Source: Pandoraea pneumonica
GTDB taxonomy: Bacteria; Pseudomonadota; Gammaproteobacteria; Burkholderiales; Burkholderiaceae
DNA length: 64,000 bases
NCBI RefSeq assembly: GCF_902459645.1
Contig: NZ_CABPSK010000003.1
Location: forward strand, 1-64,000
Direction: 5' to 3'
Below are positions 33,976-43,413 of the stretch, in pieces; the stretch's first letter is position 1; every line of letters starts with the position of its first letter. The position numbers and the translations under genes are program-made. The notes beneath the pieces are model-generated. The model was not told where the DNA came from. It searched no databases and was given only the letters and a program-made list of their open reading frames with translations.

Positions 33976-34743
33976 TCAGGGCGCGATCAAGCCGCTGCTA
34001 ATTGCCGCAGCAATGGCCTGATGCCGATTGACGGCGCCGAGCTTGCGCTTGGCGTTATTGATGTGAAACGTCACCGTGTGCTCGGAGATCTTCAGAATTA
34101 AACCGATCTCCCATGCCGTTTTTCCGCGCGCGGCCCACAGCAAGCTTTCAATTTCGCGTGGACTCAGTTTTCCCGCACTGCGGCTCGCCACCCATTGCAT
34201 GTCGAGTTGCTGCACCGCCTGGTGGAAATACAGCGCACTCAGGTAAATCTCGCCAACCATGCGTGCTTCGTGTTCGGCGCACTCGTCAGGCGATTGCGGT
34301 GTCGCTGCGGTGAAGATGGCGCGCTCGCCCGCCGCCCCATAGAGCGGAATGCTCACGCCACAACCCAGCCCATGCTCGCGCGCATCCGCGAAAATCGGAT
34401 GCGGCCGTTTCTGTGTGAGAAACGAGCGCCAGAGAATCGGCAGCGGCGACAGGTTCGCAGCGACGAGCACCGGGTCGACTTCCGCATACCCTGCGACCTG
34501 ATATCGCTCGATCCACGCGCCGGGAAATGTCGTGAAGATGTGGCGGCTCGGCATGCCCTCGGCGCTAATGCGCTCGTCGCCCGATTGGAAGGCTGCGGCC
34601 TCACGCTCGCGGCGCGGCAGCAACGGTGCATAAAACAGCGAGCGATAACCCAGTGCGTGCGTCAGTTGCTGAAATTCCGCGTCAAGCGCCTCGACCGAGC
34701 GGGCGCTAAGGAGCCCCTCATACCGGTAAAGATTGTGATGCAT
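33976..34743 (-). CDS. LuxR-type quorum-sensing regulator, no adjacent luxI (LuxR solo)
   Basis: A ~255-residue two-domain LuxR. The signal-binding domain keeps the key residues at W77, Y81, D90, P91, W105 and G129 (TraR W57, Y61, D70, P71, W85, G113 equivalents), so it should bind an acyl-homoserine lactone. The GerE-type HTH is LSPREIESLLWAARGKTAWEIGLILKISEHTVTFHINNAKRKLGAVNR. No synthase gene exists in the window. Start is ambiguous: ATG 34743 fits family length, ATG 34803 adds 20 residues; neither has a clear ribosome-binding site. Confidence 0.85.
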   Translation of the reverse strand: MHHNLYRYEGLLSARSVEALDAEFQQLTHALGYRSLFYAPLLPRREREAAAFQSGDERISAEGMPSRHIFTTFPGAWIERYQVAGYAEVDPVLVAANLSPLPILWRSFLTQKRPHPIFADAREHGLGCGVSIPLYGAAGERAIFTAATPQSPDECAEHEARMVGEIYLSALYFHQAVQQLDMQWVASRSAGKLSPREIESLLWAARGKTAWEIGLILKISEHTVTFHINNAKRKLGAVNRHQAIAAAISSGLIAP

Positions 34744-34878
34744 TTCGAATTGCACGTTCTTGTTAGATGCCGATGTTCGCGCATTGTAGTCCGAGCTTCG
34801 CATTTTGCGGATAGTTTATTTTGAGCAGTAAAACAACACGCCTTGTTGACGTGGACTGCCAATTATTAACATGCGACA

Positions 34879-35772
34879 TCATGTCGCGCTGCCCAGACCT
34901 TCGAGCGCTTGCAACACTCGCCGCAACCCCGGGGCGAGCGGTTTATCTTGTCGAACCACGATCGCCAGCGTGCGCGCAAGATCCGGCGTCAACGCGGCAA
35001 TGCGCAGCCCTCGCCGATGGTGCGCAGCGCTCACCGCCATGCGAGGCACGATGCTGTAACCCAGTCCGGCGGACACCATCTCTTTGATGGCTTCGATACT
35101 CCCCAAAGCCATCACCGGACGAATGCGCAAGCCCGCTTGCAAAAACCACTCATCGATCAACAGGCGCGTGCTGCTGCCCGCCTCGAAAGCCACCATGGGG
35201 GCGGCGGCGAGCGCATGCGGCGTAATTTCTTCCGGCCAGTCTTGCTCGCTCAACGGGGCAATGGCCACGAATTCGTCGCGCAGCACCGGCGTGATATGCA
35301 GGCTGCGCCCGGCGGCAGGCAACGTGACGAGCCCCACGTCGAGACGGTTTTCCGTCACCGCCGCCACCACGTCGTCGGTGTTGCCGGTACTCACGCGAAT
35401 GTCGAGCGCCGGATGGCGCTTGCGCATGGCGCGCAGCATCGGCGGCAATAAGTGAATGCAGGCCGTCGCCCCCGTGCCGATCGCGACTTCTCCCGCAATG
35501 CCTTGCGCATGTGTGGACAATGCCTGCAAGGCCTCTTCGACGGCCGCATCGATACGATGCGCGTGTTCGAGCAACGTCAGACCTGCGGACGAAGGCTTGA
35601 GCCGCTTGCCCACCCGCTCGATCAGACGCACATTCAGGCGCTGTTCCAACTGCCGCACCTGAAGGCTCACGGCGGGTTGCGACAGATCGAGGCGATCGGC
35701 GGCGGCAGAGAAGCTTCCCGCGTCGATCACCTCGGCAAAGGTATGCAGTTGATCCAGATTGAGGCGTCGCAT
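34879..35772 (-). CDS. LysR-family regulator
   Basis: A 297-residue LTTR: HTH DQLHTFAEVIDAGSFSAAADRLDLSQPAVSLQVRQLEQRLNVRLIERVGKRLKPSSAG, then an effector domain (IAGEVAIGTGATACIHLLPPMLRAM...). It is divergent from an MFS gene 140 bp away, with a T-N11-A dyad between them; it probably controls that transporter and itself. Start at ATG 35772; upstream in-frame codons do not fit the family. Effector unknown. Confidence 0.88.
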   Translation of the reverse strand: MRRLNLDQLHTFAEVIDAGSFSAAADRLDLSQPAVSLQVRQLEQRLNVRLIERVGKRLKPSSAGLTLLEHAHRIDAAVEEALQALSTHAQGIAGEVAIGTGATACIHLLPPMLRAMRKRHPALDIRVSTGNTDDVVAAVTENRLDVGLVTLPAAGRSLHITPVLRDEFVAIAPLSEQDWPEEITPHALAAAPMVAFEAGSSTRLLIDEWFLQAGLRIRPVMALGSIEAIKEMVSAGLGYSIVPRMAVSAAHHRRGLRIAALTPDLARTLAIVVRQDKPLAPGLRRVLQALEGLGSAT

Positions 35773-35784
35773 CTCAAAGTTTCC

Positions 35785-35801
35785 CTTATGGATCGAATAA
35801 G
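35785..35801. promoter_or_regulatory. LysR-type T-N11-A box
   Basis: CTTATGGATCGAATAAG is a 5-base dyad that contains TATGGATCGAATA (T-N11-A). It is 13 bp upstream of the lysR ATG and about 110 bp from the MFS start, a standard divergent LTTR layout. Confidence 0.6.
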
Positions 35802-35911
35802 ATGCCAAGACTTTACCAAGAGATGGCCTGCGCGCACTATGGCAACTCTGCGCCTTCCATCCTTTCATTCCTCGCCGCCCGTACGGATACGGGCATGCTC
35901 CCGACATCACC

Positions 35912-37087
35912 ATGCCCACCGTCGTCACGCTAGGCCTTGCGCAACTCATTAACTGGGGCGTGAGCTTTTATCTGCCCGGCGCGTTCGCGTGGCGCATCGT
36001 GCGCGCGACCGGCTGGGCACAGACGGTCGTGTTCGCCGGGCCGTCGCTCGCCATGCTCGTGATGGCCGCCGTCTCGCCGTACTCGGGCCGTTGGCTAGAA
36101 CGCTTCGGCGGGCGGCGTGTGATGTGTGCGGGCACCCTCATCTGTTCGGCGGGTTGCGCAGTGCTGGCCAGCAGCACGACGCTCGTGCAGTTTTTCGCTG
36201 CTTGGTGTTTGCTTGGCGTCGGCATGCGGCTGTCGCTCTACGACGCGGCCTTCGCCACGCTCGCCGCGCTTTACGGCGCGGCAGCCCGCCGCCCGATGAC
36301 ACAAATCACCTTGATGGGCGGCTTCGCCACCACCGTTTTCTGGCCGTTAGGGAACTGGCTGGGCGATACCTGGGGCTGGCGCATCGGCGTGTGCGTTTTC
36401 GGCGGCATCGGGCTGATCGCGTGGGCATTGCTGCGCAGCCTGCCGCCCACGCCCCCGCGAGTAGTCACAGCAGGCGAGCGTCCCTTGGCGGCCACCGCAT
36501 TGCCGTGGCGTCCCGCCCTGCTTTACGGCAGCGTGATGGCGTTAGTTTCCATTCTGTCGTCGGGGCTGGCCGCGCATTTGACCTCGCTACTCGGCGCCCA
36601 CGGGCTGCCGGTCGGGCTTGCGGCGCTATGGGGAGTGGGTCAGGTGTGTGCCCGCATGCTGGAGTGGCTGCAACCGCGGCAGGCAAGTGCGGTGAAGCTC
36701 AACGTCGTGGTCGGCTGTGGTCTGCCGCTGTGCTTTGCGCTGGGGCTAGCGGGGATGTCGTCGCTCGCGGCGGCGGCTGTCTTCATCTTTTTGTATGGCG
36801 CGCTCAATGGGCTGGCGACGCTGCTGCGCGCCAGCTTGCCGCTCGAACTCTTCGCCCACGGGGCCTACGCCCGCGCGTTAGGTACGCTGCTCACCCCAGC
36901 GTTCGCCCTCGCGGCCATCGCGCCATGGGGCTACGCGCTGGCGCGGGAGCAATGGGGCGACCTCGCGATTCTCTGGGTGTCGCTCGCCATCGGCCTGCTT
37001 ATCGCGTGTGCGGCGCTAGCGCTGCTGCGTCTGGCGCGGCAAGCGCCTGTTCCACAAACGCCCGCAGAAACTCGATCCACGACTTGA
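35912..37087 (+). CDS. MFS transporter
   Basis: A 391-residue 12-helix permease. Motif A-like YSGRWLERFGGRRVMCAGTL follows helix 2, and LGVGMRLSLYDAAFATLAALYG and the N-domain end GWRIGVCVFGGIGLIAWALL are typical of the YcaD/CynX-like subgroup. Substrate unknown; the divergent LysR would set inducibility. Its last 89 bases lie antisense to the 3' end of the next LysR gene. Confidence 0.85.
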   Translation: MPTVVTLGLAQLINWGVSFYLPGAFAWRIVRATGWAQTVVFAGPSLAMLVMAAVSPYSGRWLERFGGRRVMCAGTLICSAGCAVLASSTTLVQFFAAWCLLGVGMRLSLYDAAFATLAALYGAAARRPMTQITLMGGFATTVFWPLGNWLGDTWGWRIGVCVFGGIGLIAWALLRSLPPTPPRVVTAGERPLAATALPWRPALLYGSVMALVSILSSGLAAHLTSLLGAHGLPVGLAALWGVGQVCARMLEWLQPRQASAVKLNVVVGCGLPLCFALGLAGMSSLAAAAVFIFLYGALNGLATLLRASLPLELFAHGAYARALGTLLTPAFALAAIAPWGYALAREQWGDLAILWVSLAIGLLIACAALALLRLARQAPVPQTPAETRSTT

Positions 37088-37940
37088 CCTTCGCGTCGAG
37101 ATACAAGCGCGACGCGTAGACGGCATACACGTACGTGCCCTGCAATTCATAGTCGGGCAGCACGCGTACCAACGCGCCGCTGCGCAGCGCGGGCAGTGCC
37201 GAGAGCAGCGGCACCGGCCCCACGCCGCATCCGCTAATGAGCGCCGCCGCGAGCGAATCCGCCGTGTTCACACGCAGGCGGCCCGCGGGCACGGGAATCT
37301 TCACCCGGCCATCCGGCCCCTCGAAATGCCAGTGATCGACCGAATAATGCGGCGCCACGAGCCTCACTTGCGTGTGCTGCGCCAGGTCCTCCAGCGAGCC
37401 AGGCGCGCCGTGCATTTCAAGGTATAGCGGTGCCGCGCACAGCACCGACGCCATGCGGCAAATGCGTGTGGACACGAGACCGGAGTCGGGTAGCTGGGCG
37501 GTCGCGAGGCGCAGCGACACGTCGATATTCTCTTCGAGCAAGTCGGGCACGCGGGAGGACAACAGCAGGTCGGCCTGCACCTCCGGATACTGCTCAAGAA
37601 AACGCGCCAGCGCGGGAATGACAAACACTTGTCCGAAGCTCGCCGGGGCGTGAAGGCGCAACGTGCCACTTGGCGCGGCCGTCGCGGCACCGGCTTCCGC
37701 CTCGGAGACGTCGACCATCGCGATGATGTCGCGACAGCGCGCCAGATAGCGATGACCGGCGTCGGTCAGCGCCAGCTTGCGTGTCGTGCGATGCAGCAGA
37801 CGTGTGCGCAGGTGCGCTTCAAGCTCCGAGACGGCCTTCGACGCCTGTGCCGTGGTCATGTCGAGCGCACGCGCCGCACCGGCAAAACTCGCCGCATCGG
37901 CCACGCGCACGAAGATCCGCATGTTCTTGAGAGTGTTCAT
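36999..37940 (-). CDS. LysR-family regulator (CrgA/DsdC-like subgroup)
   Basis: A 313-residue LTTR opening MNTLKNMRIFVRVADAASFAGAARALDMTTAQASKAVSELEAHLRTRLLHRTTRKLALTDAGHRYL, the AaeR/CrgA-type HTH. The effector domain contains RLHAPASFGQVFVIPALARFLEQYPEVQADLLLS. Target unknown; the nearest divergent gene is the nitroreductase, 130 bp away. The last 30 codons (to ALAPHTR) overlap the opposing MFS gene by 89 bp; whether the native protein is this long is uncertain. Confidence 0.88.
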   Translation of the reverse strand: MNTLKNMRIFVRVADAASFAGAARALDMTTAQASKAVSELEAHLRTRLLHRTTRKLALTDAGHRYLARCRDIIAMVDVSEAEAGAATAAPSGTLRLHAPASFGQVFVIPALARFLEQYPEVQADLLLSSRVPDLLEENIDVSLRLATAQLPDSGLVSTRICRMASVLCAAPLYLEMHGAPGSLEDLAQHTQVRLVAPHYSVDHWHFEGPDGRVKIPVPAGRLRVNTADSLAAALISGCGVGPVPLLSALPALRSGALVRVLPDYELQGTYVYAVYASRLYLDAKVKSWIEFLRAFVEQALAAPDAAALAPHTR

Positions 37941-38073
37941 GGAGCGTCATGATATATGCACGTGCCGCGATATTGGTTGGGATCGGGGCGCGCGCTTGGT
38001 ATGCTTGCGGCCCGTTGGTCCGTCTTCACCCTGCATCACCCCTTTTGCTAAATTCGCCTACGAGACTCTCCGT

Positions 38074-38670
38074 ATGACCGATACGACACCCCGCCAAGCC
38101 GACCATCCGATCGATCCGCAATTCGTGGCCCGCTGGTCGCCGCGTGCGTTCACCGACGAAACGCTGCCCGAAGCCACTCTGAACACGTTCTTCGAAGCCG
38201 CCCGTTGGGCCCCCTCGGCCTACAACGCGCAACCGTGGCGCTTTGTGTACGCCCGCCGTGGCACGCCGCACTGGGAGCAATTCGTCGGCTTCCTCAACGA
38301 ATTCAACCAAAGCTGGGCAAAGCACGCCGCCGCCATCGTCATCGTGATCTCGAAGTCGACGCTGACGCCGCCGGGCTCGCAGCAAGAAGTGCCCGCACCG
38401 ACGCACGCCCTCGACACGGGCGCCGCGTGGGGCTACCTCGCACTGCAAGCCTCGCTCTCGGGCTGGGCCACGCACGCGATGGCTGGCATCGAACACGACA
38501 AGATTCGCAATGAACTCGATCTGTCGTCGAAGTACACCATCGAAGCGGCCATCGCCATCGGCCGCCCGGGCGACCCCGCTACGCTGCCCGAAGGCCTGCG
38601 TTCGCGCGAAGTGCCGAGCCCGCGCGAGCCGCTCGCCAAGATCGCTGCTGAAGGGCGCTTCGCGTTCTGA
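38074..38670 (+). CDS. Nitroreductase-family FMN oxidoreductase
   Basis: A 198-residue flavoprotein: FVARWSPRAFTDETLPEATLNTFFEAARWAPSAYNAQPWRFVYARRG holds the N-terminal FMN-binding Arg/Ser pattern; TGAAWGYLALQASLSGWATHAMAG is the central helix and IAIGRPGD the terminal FMN strand. It reduces nitro- or quinone-like compounds with NAD(P)H. I use ATG 38074; the longer frame adds unrelated residues. It is divergent from a LysR gene, which may regulate it. Confidence 0.88.
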   Translation: MTDTTPRQADHPIDPQFVARWSPRAFTDETLPEATLNTFFEAARWAPSAYNAQPWRFVYARRGTPHWEQFVGFLNEFNQSWAKHAAAIVIVISKSTLTPPGSQQEVPAPTHALDTGAAWGYLALQASLSGWATHAMAGIEHDKIRNELDLSSKYTIEAAIAIGRPGDPATLPEGLRSREVPSPREPLAKIAAEGRFAF

Positions 38671-38712
38671 TGCGCGGCGCGGCAGCGTCGCGTTTGCTGC
38701 CCGCCAGATGTG

Positions 38713-38752
38713 AAAAACCCCGCCGGGTCTGTCGAACCGGCGGGGTTTTTCT
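38713..38752. terminator. Bidirectional terminator between nitroreductase and RND operon
   Basis: AAAAACCCCGCCGG pairs perfectly with CCGGCGGGGTTTTT around a short loop. It lies between convergent gene ends (38670 and 38775) and has T-runs in both directions. Confidence 0.92.
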
Positions 38753-38774
38753 TTAACGGCTTACTCGCCATCGA

Positions 38775-40232
38775 TCAGGATGCGGACCGCTCAGGCTCCC
38801 AGCCGCCACCCAGCGCACGATACAGCGCCACGTGATTGACCAGCACGCGCTGCTTCACGTCGATCAACTGTTGCGCCGCCTGAAACTCACTGCGCTGCGC
38901 GTCGAGCAATTCGAGATAGCTCGCCACGCCGTTCACATAGCGGCGCTTGGCGAGCCGCAGACGCTCACGCTCGCCGTCCGAGACCCGCTTTTGCGCCTGA
39001 AACTGACGCGCCAGTTGCGACTGTGCCGCCAGCGCATCGTCGACTTCGGCGAAGGCCGTCTGGATGGTTTGCTCGTACGTCACCACTGCCATTTCCTTGC
39101 GCACTTCCGCAAGATTCAGGCCTTGGATATTGCGGCCGCCATCGAAGATCGGCACGGTGATTTGCGGCACGAACGACCAGACACCCGAGCCTGCCCCAAA
39201 CAGATCGGCAAAGCGCGTGCTGGCAGTGCCAATGTCCGTGGTGAGCTTGATCGACGGGAAGAACGCCGCACGCGCTGCGCCGATATTGGCGTTGGTGGCG
39301 CGCAATTGCGCTTCCGCACGGCGAATGTCGGGGCGGCGCATCAGCAGCGACGACGGCAGCCCGGCAGCCACCGGCACTACGAAGGCATCGTCGAGCGTGG
39401 CAGCAGACACCGGCCGCGTGCCGACATCGCCCGTGAGCACCTGCAAGGCATGCACGACCTGACTGCGCTGACGCTCACGCTCGGCCAACGCCGCGCGCGC
39501 CACTTCGACTTGCGTCGTTTCGGTGTTCAGGTCGAGATCATCGACCAGCCCGCGCTCGGCCCGCAGACGAATCACGCGAATCCCTTCCTCGCGCGCCGCC
39601 AACACTTCGCGGGCGTAGTTGATCTGCTCGCTCAATGCCACCAGGCCGATGTACGACGTGGCGACTTCAGCGACCAGACTGACCTGCGCCGCGCGCTGGG
39701 CTTCCTCGCTGGCGAGGTACTCGTTGAGCGCGGCGTCCTTCAGACTGCGCACGCGCCCGAAGAAGTCGAGTTCGAACGCGCTCACGCCGAGCGTCGCGCG
39801 CAGATCGTTGGCGACATAGTTGCCCGTCGTGCCGCCGTTGCCGTCTGGTGTGCCCGCATAACGCTGACGCCCGAACGTGCCGCCCGCTTGCACGCTTGGC
39901 AGCAAGTTGGCCGCTTCAATGCCGTATAGCGCACGCGCTTCCTGCACGCGTAGCGAAGCCAGGCGTAGGTCGCGATTCTGCGCGAGCGCCTTGCGAATCA
40001 GCCCTTGCAGGCCCGGATCGGTGAACACTTCCGCCCAATCGGCGTCGGCGCTCGGCGCAGGCGTGAGCGCTGTTAGCGAACTGAGCGCTGGTGACGCCGC
40101 GCCAGCACCCTCCGGCGCGGCCTCGAAAGTCGTCGGCATCGGTGCTGCCGGACGCTCATACGTCGGTGCTAACGTGCAACCGGCCAGCATCGCAAACAGC
40201 GCGAGCGATGCCAGCATGCCGGTGCGGTTCAT
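38775..40232 (-). CDS. RND-pump outer-membrane lipoprotein (OprM/NodT family)
   Basis: A 485-residue TolC-fold channel with lipoprotein signal LALFAMLAGCTLAPTYERP (lipid Cys near 19). Repeats include DADWAEVFTDPGLQGLIRKALAQNRDLRLASLRVQEARALYGIEAANLLPSVQ, LLMRRPDIRRAEAQLRATNANIGAARAAFFPSIKLT and an ALGGGWEP end. It follows the RND permease by 32 bp and is the third gene of mfp-rnd-omf. Start ATG 40232 has GGGA at proper distance; codons before are unlikely. Confidence 0.93.
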   Translation of the reverse strand: MNRTGMLASLALFAMLAGCTLAPTYERPAAPMPTTFEAAPEGAGAASPALSSLTALTPAPSADADWAEVFTDPGLQGLIRKALAQNRDLRLASLRVQEARALYGIEAANLLPSVQAGGTFGRQRYAGTPDGNGGTTGNYVANDLRATLGVSAFELDFFGRVRSLKDAALNEYLASEEAQRAAQVSLVAEVATSYIGLVALSEQINYAREVLAAREEGIRVIRLRAERGLVDDLDLNTETTQVEVARAALAERERQRSQVVHALQVLTGDVGTRPVSAATLDDAFVVPVAAGLPSSLLMRRPDIRRAEAQLRATNANIGAARAAFFPSIKLTTDIGTASTRFADLFGAGSGVWSFVPQITVPIFDGGRNIQGLNLAEVRKEMAVVTYEQTIQTAFAEVDDALAAQSQLARQFQAQKRVSDGERERLRLAKRRYVNGVASYLELLDAQRSEFQAAQQLIDVKQRVLVNHVALYRALGGGWEPERSAS

Positions 40233-40264
40233 GGTCATCCCGTCAGTACGGGGTCGAAACTTCG

Positions 40265-43200
40265 TCATACATTCCCCTCGGCGGCCGACGTGATGTCACG
40301 CGAGGCATCCGCCTGATTCGAATCCGGGCGGCGCACAAAACGGCCCACCCACAGGAAAAACAACGGCACGAGGAAGATCGCCAGCACGGTGGCCGACATG
40401 ATCCCTCCCAGCACCGCCACGCCGATAGCACGTTGTGCGCCAGAGGCCGGGCCCGTCGCGATAGCCAGCGGGATCACGCCGAAGCCGAAGGCCAGCGAGG
40501 TCATCACAATCGGTCGCAGGCGCAGACGTGCCGCTTCGATTGCAGCTTCGACCCAGCCCATGCCGTGCTTGACCAAGTCGTTGGCGACTTCCACGATCAG
40601 AATCGCGTTCTTCGCCGACAGACCGATGGTCGCGATCAGGCCGACCTTGAAGTAGATGTCGTTGGGCATACCGAGCAGACTCACCGCGCCCAGCGCTCCG
40701 ATCACCCCCAGCGGCACCACCATGATGACGGCCGCCGGAATGGCCCAGCTTTCATAGAGCGCAGCGAGCGCGAGAAACACCACCAACACCGACAACGCGA
40801 ACAACATCGGCGCCTGCGCCCCGGAAATACGCTCTTCCCGCGACTGACCGCTCCACTCGTGACCGATGCCCTTTGGCAAGTCGGCCATCAACTGCTCCAT
40901 GCGCGCCATCGCTTCGCCGCTGCTCTTGCCCGGCGCCGACTCGCCCTGAATCGTGAACGACGGATAGCCGTTGTAACGCTTGAACTGCGGTGCACCGAGT
41001 TTCCACTTGAGCGAGACGAACGCCGAGAGTGGCACCATCTCGCCGTTGGCATTGCGCACGCGCAGATTGCCGACGTTCTCCGGCGACACGCGCTGACGGC
41101 CATCGGCTTGCACGATCACGCGGCGGTTCTCTGCACCGAGCATGAAGTCGCCCACGTAGTCCGAGCCGAACATCGTAGCGAGCGTGGTGTTCACTTCGTC
41201 CATGCTCACTTTCAGCGCTTCCATCTTGCGACGGTCGAGCGTGACGTCGATCTGGGGCACATCGCCCTGACCGGCGAAGATCACGTTCTTGAGCACCGGG
41301 TCTTCCACTGCTTGCTTGAGCAGTTGGTCACGTGCGGCGATAAGCGTTTCGTTGCCGACACCGGCACGGTCTTGCAGGCGCAGGCTGAAGCCGTTCGACG
41401 AACCCAGTTCCGGCAGCGCCGGGCTGTTCATCGCCAGCACCATGCGATCGGGCTGGCCGCCGAACTTGGCATTCACGCGATCGACGATGGCGTTCACGCC
41501 GTCGTGCTTCGACGTACGCTCGTGCCAGTCTTTGAGCGTGACGAACAACATGCCGCCGCCCGGCCCTGCGCCGAACTCGTTCCAGCCGCCCAGCACGAAG
41601 ACGTGTTTGACCGGCTCGTCCTTCATCAGATAGCTCTCGATGCGCTTGAGTGCCGTCATCGCTTCCGGCAGCGTCGCCCCCTGCGGCTCGGATGCCATCA
41701 CCATGAAGCTGCCCGTGTCTTCCTCCGGAATAAAGGCCGACGGCAGTCGCATGAAGGCCAGCGGCACGGCGATCAGCACAATGCCGTAGACCACGATGGC
41801 GCGCCACGGACGGCGCAACGTGTTGCTGACCGTGCGTGTGTAACGCTCGGTGCCCAGTGCAAACGTACGGTTGAACCAGCCGAAGAAACCGCGTTTCTCG
41901 TGGTGATCGGCCGAGATCGGGCGCAACAACGTCGCGCACAGCGCCGGGGTCAACGACAGTGCGAGGAACGCCGAGAAGCTGATCGACACCGCGAGCGTCA
42001 CCGCGAACTGGCGATAGATGTTGCCCACGGCGCCAGAGAAGAACGCCATCGGCACGAACACCGTCACCAGCACGACCGTAATGCCCACGATGGCGCCGCT
42101 GATCTGCCGCATGGCTTTGACCGTCGCGGCATAAGGCGGCAGCCCCTCTTCGACCATGATCCGCTCGGTGTTCTCGACCACGACGATGGCGTCGTCAACC
42201 AGAATACCGATGGCGAGCACCATGCCGAACATCGTGAGCGTATTGATCGAGTAGCCCAGACCGAGCAGAACCCCGCACGTGCCGAGCAATGCGACCGGCA
42301 CAACAAGCGTCGGGATCAACGTGGCCCGCAAGTTCTGCATGAACAGGTACATCACCAGAAACACGAGCACGACGGCTTCGAGCAAGGTCTTGAACACCTT
42401 CTGGATCGACACCTTCACGAACGACGCCGTCTCATACGGAATTTGGTACGAGACGCCTGCCGGGAACAGGCTCGCTTGCTCGTCCATGACCGCGCGTACG
42501 GCCTTCATCACTTCGATGGCATTCGACCCGGCGGCGAGCTTGATGCCCATTGCCGTGGCCGGCAAGCCGTCGACGCGAGACGAATAGTTGTAGTCGGACG
42601 CACCCAATTCCACACGCGCGACATCGCCCAGCCGGATGGCCGAGCCGTCGGCCCGCACGCGCAGCGGAATATTGGCAAACTCCTCTGGCGTGGACAGCGC
42701 GCTGTCGGAGACCACGTTCGCGTTGATCGGTGCAGCCGTAGGCGTCGCGCCTGCGCCGAGATCGCCGATGGTCACGCGCGCGTTGTAGGCGCGCACTTTC
42801 GAGACGATGTCGGACGCCGTCAGATCGAGCGCCACCAGTTTGGACGGATCGGGCCAGATGCGAATGGCCTTCTCGGTACCCCAGAACTGCACCTGCCCGA
42901 CGCCGGGCACGCGCTTGAGCTGGTTCATGACCTGCGAGGCGGCGATCTCCCCAAGGTCGAACTCGTCGACGGACGGATTGCTCGACGAGAGCGTGACCAC
43001 CATTTGCACGTTGTCCGCTGCGCGCTCGACCTTCACGCCATAGCGGCGCACGACTTCCGGCAGACGCGACTCGATGGTCTTCAACCGGTTCTGCACTTCA
43101 ACGGCGGCCAGATCGAGACTGGTGCCTTGCTTGAACGACAAACTAATCGACGATTCGCCGTTTCCGCTCGATGCACTCATGTACATCAAGCCCGGCGCGC

Positions 43201-43411
43201 CGTTCATCTGACGTTCGATCACGGCAGTCACCGAGTCTTCGACGACCTTGGCCGATGCACCCGGATAGCTGCTCCAGATGCTGACGATCGGCGGCGCGAT
43301 ATCCGGGTACTGCGCGACCGGCAGTGCACGGATCGACAACAGCCCGACCAGCGTAATGATTAGGGCGATCACCCAGGCAAAGACCGGGCGATCGATAAAG
43401 AAACGAGCCAT
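40265..43411 (-). CDS. RND multidrug permease (AcrB/MexF type, HAE1)
   Basis: A 1,048-residue inner-membrane pump. The first helix is FFIDRPVFAWVIALIITLVGLLSIRALPVAQYPDIAPP; proton-relay Asp pair in TM4 (GILVDDAIVVVEN); typical ALGAVSLLGMPNDIYFKVGLIATIGLSAKNAILIVEVAND in TM10-11. Length equals family norm. It exports hydrophobic drugs, dyes or solvents with its neighbours. Two bases separate it from the adaptor gene stop upstream, showing translational coupling. A divergent LysR gene lies beyond the adaptor. Confidence 0.95.
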   Translation of the reverse strand: MARFFIDRPVFAWVIALIITLVGLLSIRALPVAQYPDIAPPIVSIWSSYPGASAKVVEDSVTAVIERQMNGAPGLMYMSASSGNGESSISLSFKQGTSLDLAAVEVQNRLKTIESRLPEVVRRYGVKVERAADNVQMVVTLSSSNPSVDEFDLGEIAASQVMNQLKRVPGVGQVQFWGTEKAIRIWPDPSKLVALDLTASDIVSKVRAYNARVTIGDLGAGATPTAAPINANVVSDSALSTPEEFANIPLRVRADGSAIRLGDVARVELGASDYNYSSRVDGLPATAMGIKLAAGSNAIEVMKAVRAVMDEQASLFPAGVSYQIPYETASFVKVSIQKVFKTLLEAVVLVFLVMYLFMQNLRATLIPTLVVPVALLGTCGVLLGLGYSINTLTMFGMVLAIGILVDDAIVVVENTERIMVEEGLPPYAATVKAMRQISGAIVGITVVLVTVFVPMAFFSGAVGNIYRQFAVTLAVSISFSAFLALSLTPALCATLLRPISADHHEKRGFFGWFNRTFALGTERYTRTVSNTLRRPWRAIVVYGIVLIAVPLAFMRLPSAFIPEEDTGSFMVMASEPQGATLPEAMTALKRIESYLMKDEPVKHVFVLGGWNEFGAGPGGGMLFVTLKDWHERTSKHDGVNAIVDRVNAKFGGQPDRMVLAMNSPALPELGSSNGFSLRLQDRAGVGNETLIAARDQLLKQAVEDPVLKNVIFAGQGDVPQIDVTLDRRKMEALKVSMDEVNTTLATMFGSDYVGDFMLGAENRRVIVQADGRQRVSPENVGNLRVRNANGEMVPLSAFVSLKWKLGAPQFKRYNGYPSFTIQGESAPGKSSGEAMARMEQLMADLPKGIGHEWSGQSREERISGAQAPMLFALSVLVVFLALAALYESWAIPAAVIMVVPLGVIGALGAVSLLGMPNDIYFKVGLIATIGLSAKNAILIVEVANDLVKHGMGWVEAAIEAARLRLRPIVMTSLAFGFGVIPLAIATGPASGAQRAIGVAVLGGIMSATVLAIFLVPLFFLWVGRFVRRPDSNQADASRDITSAAEGNV

Positions 43412-43413
43412 GA

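Noticed and set aside
40091-43363. 1,090-codon frame antisense to the RND permease
   Set aside because: No recognisable domain and composition typical of shadow frames; the RND gene is certain.
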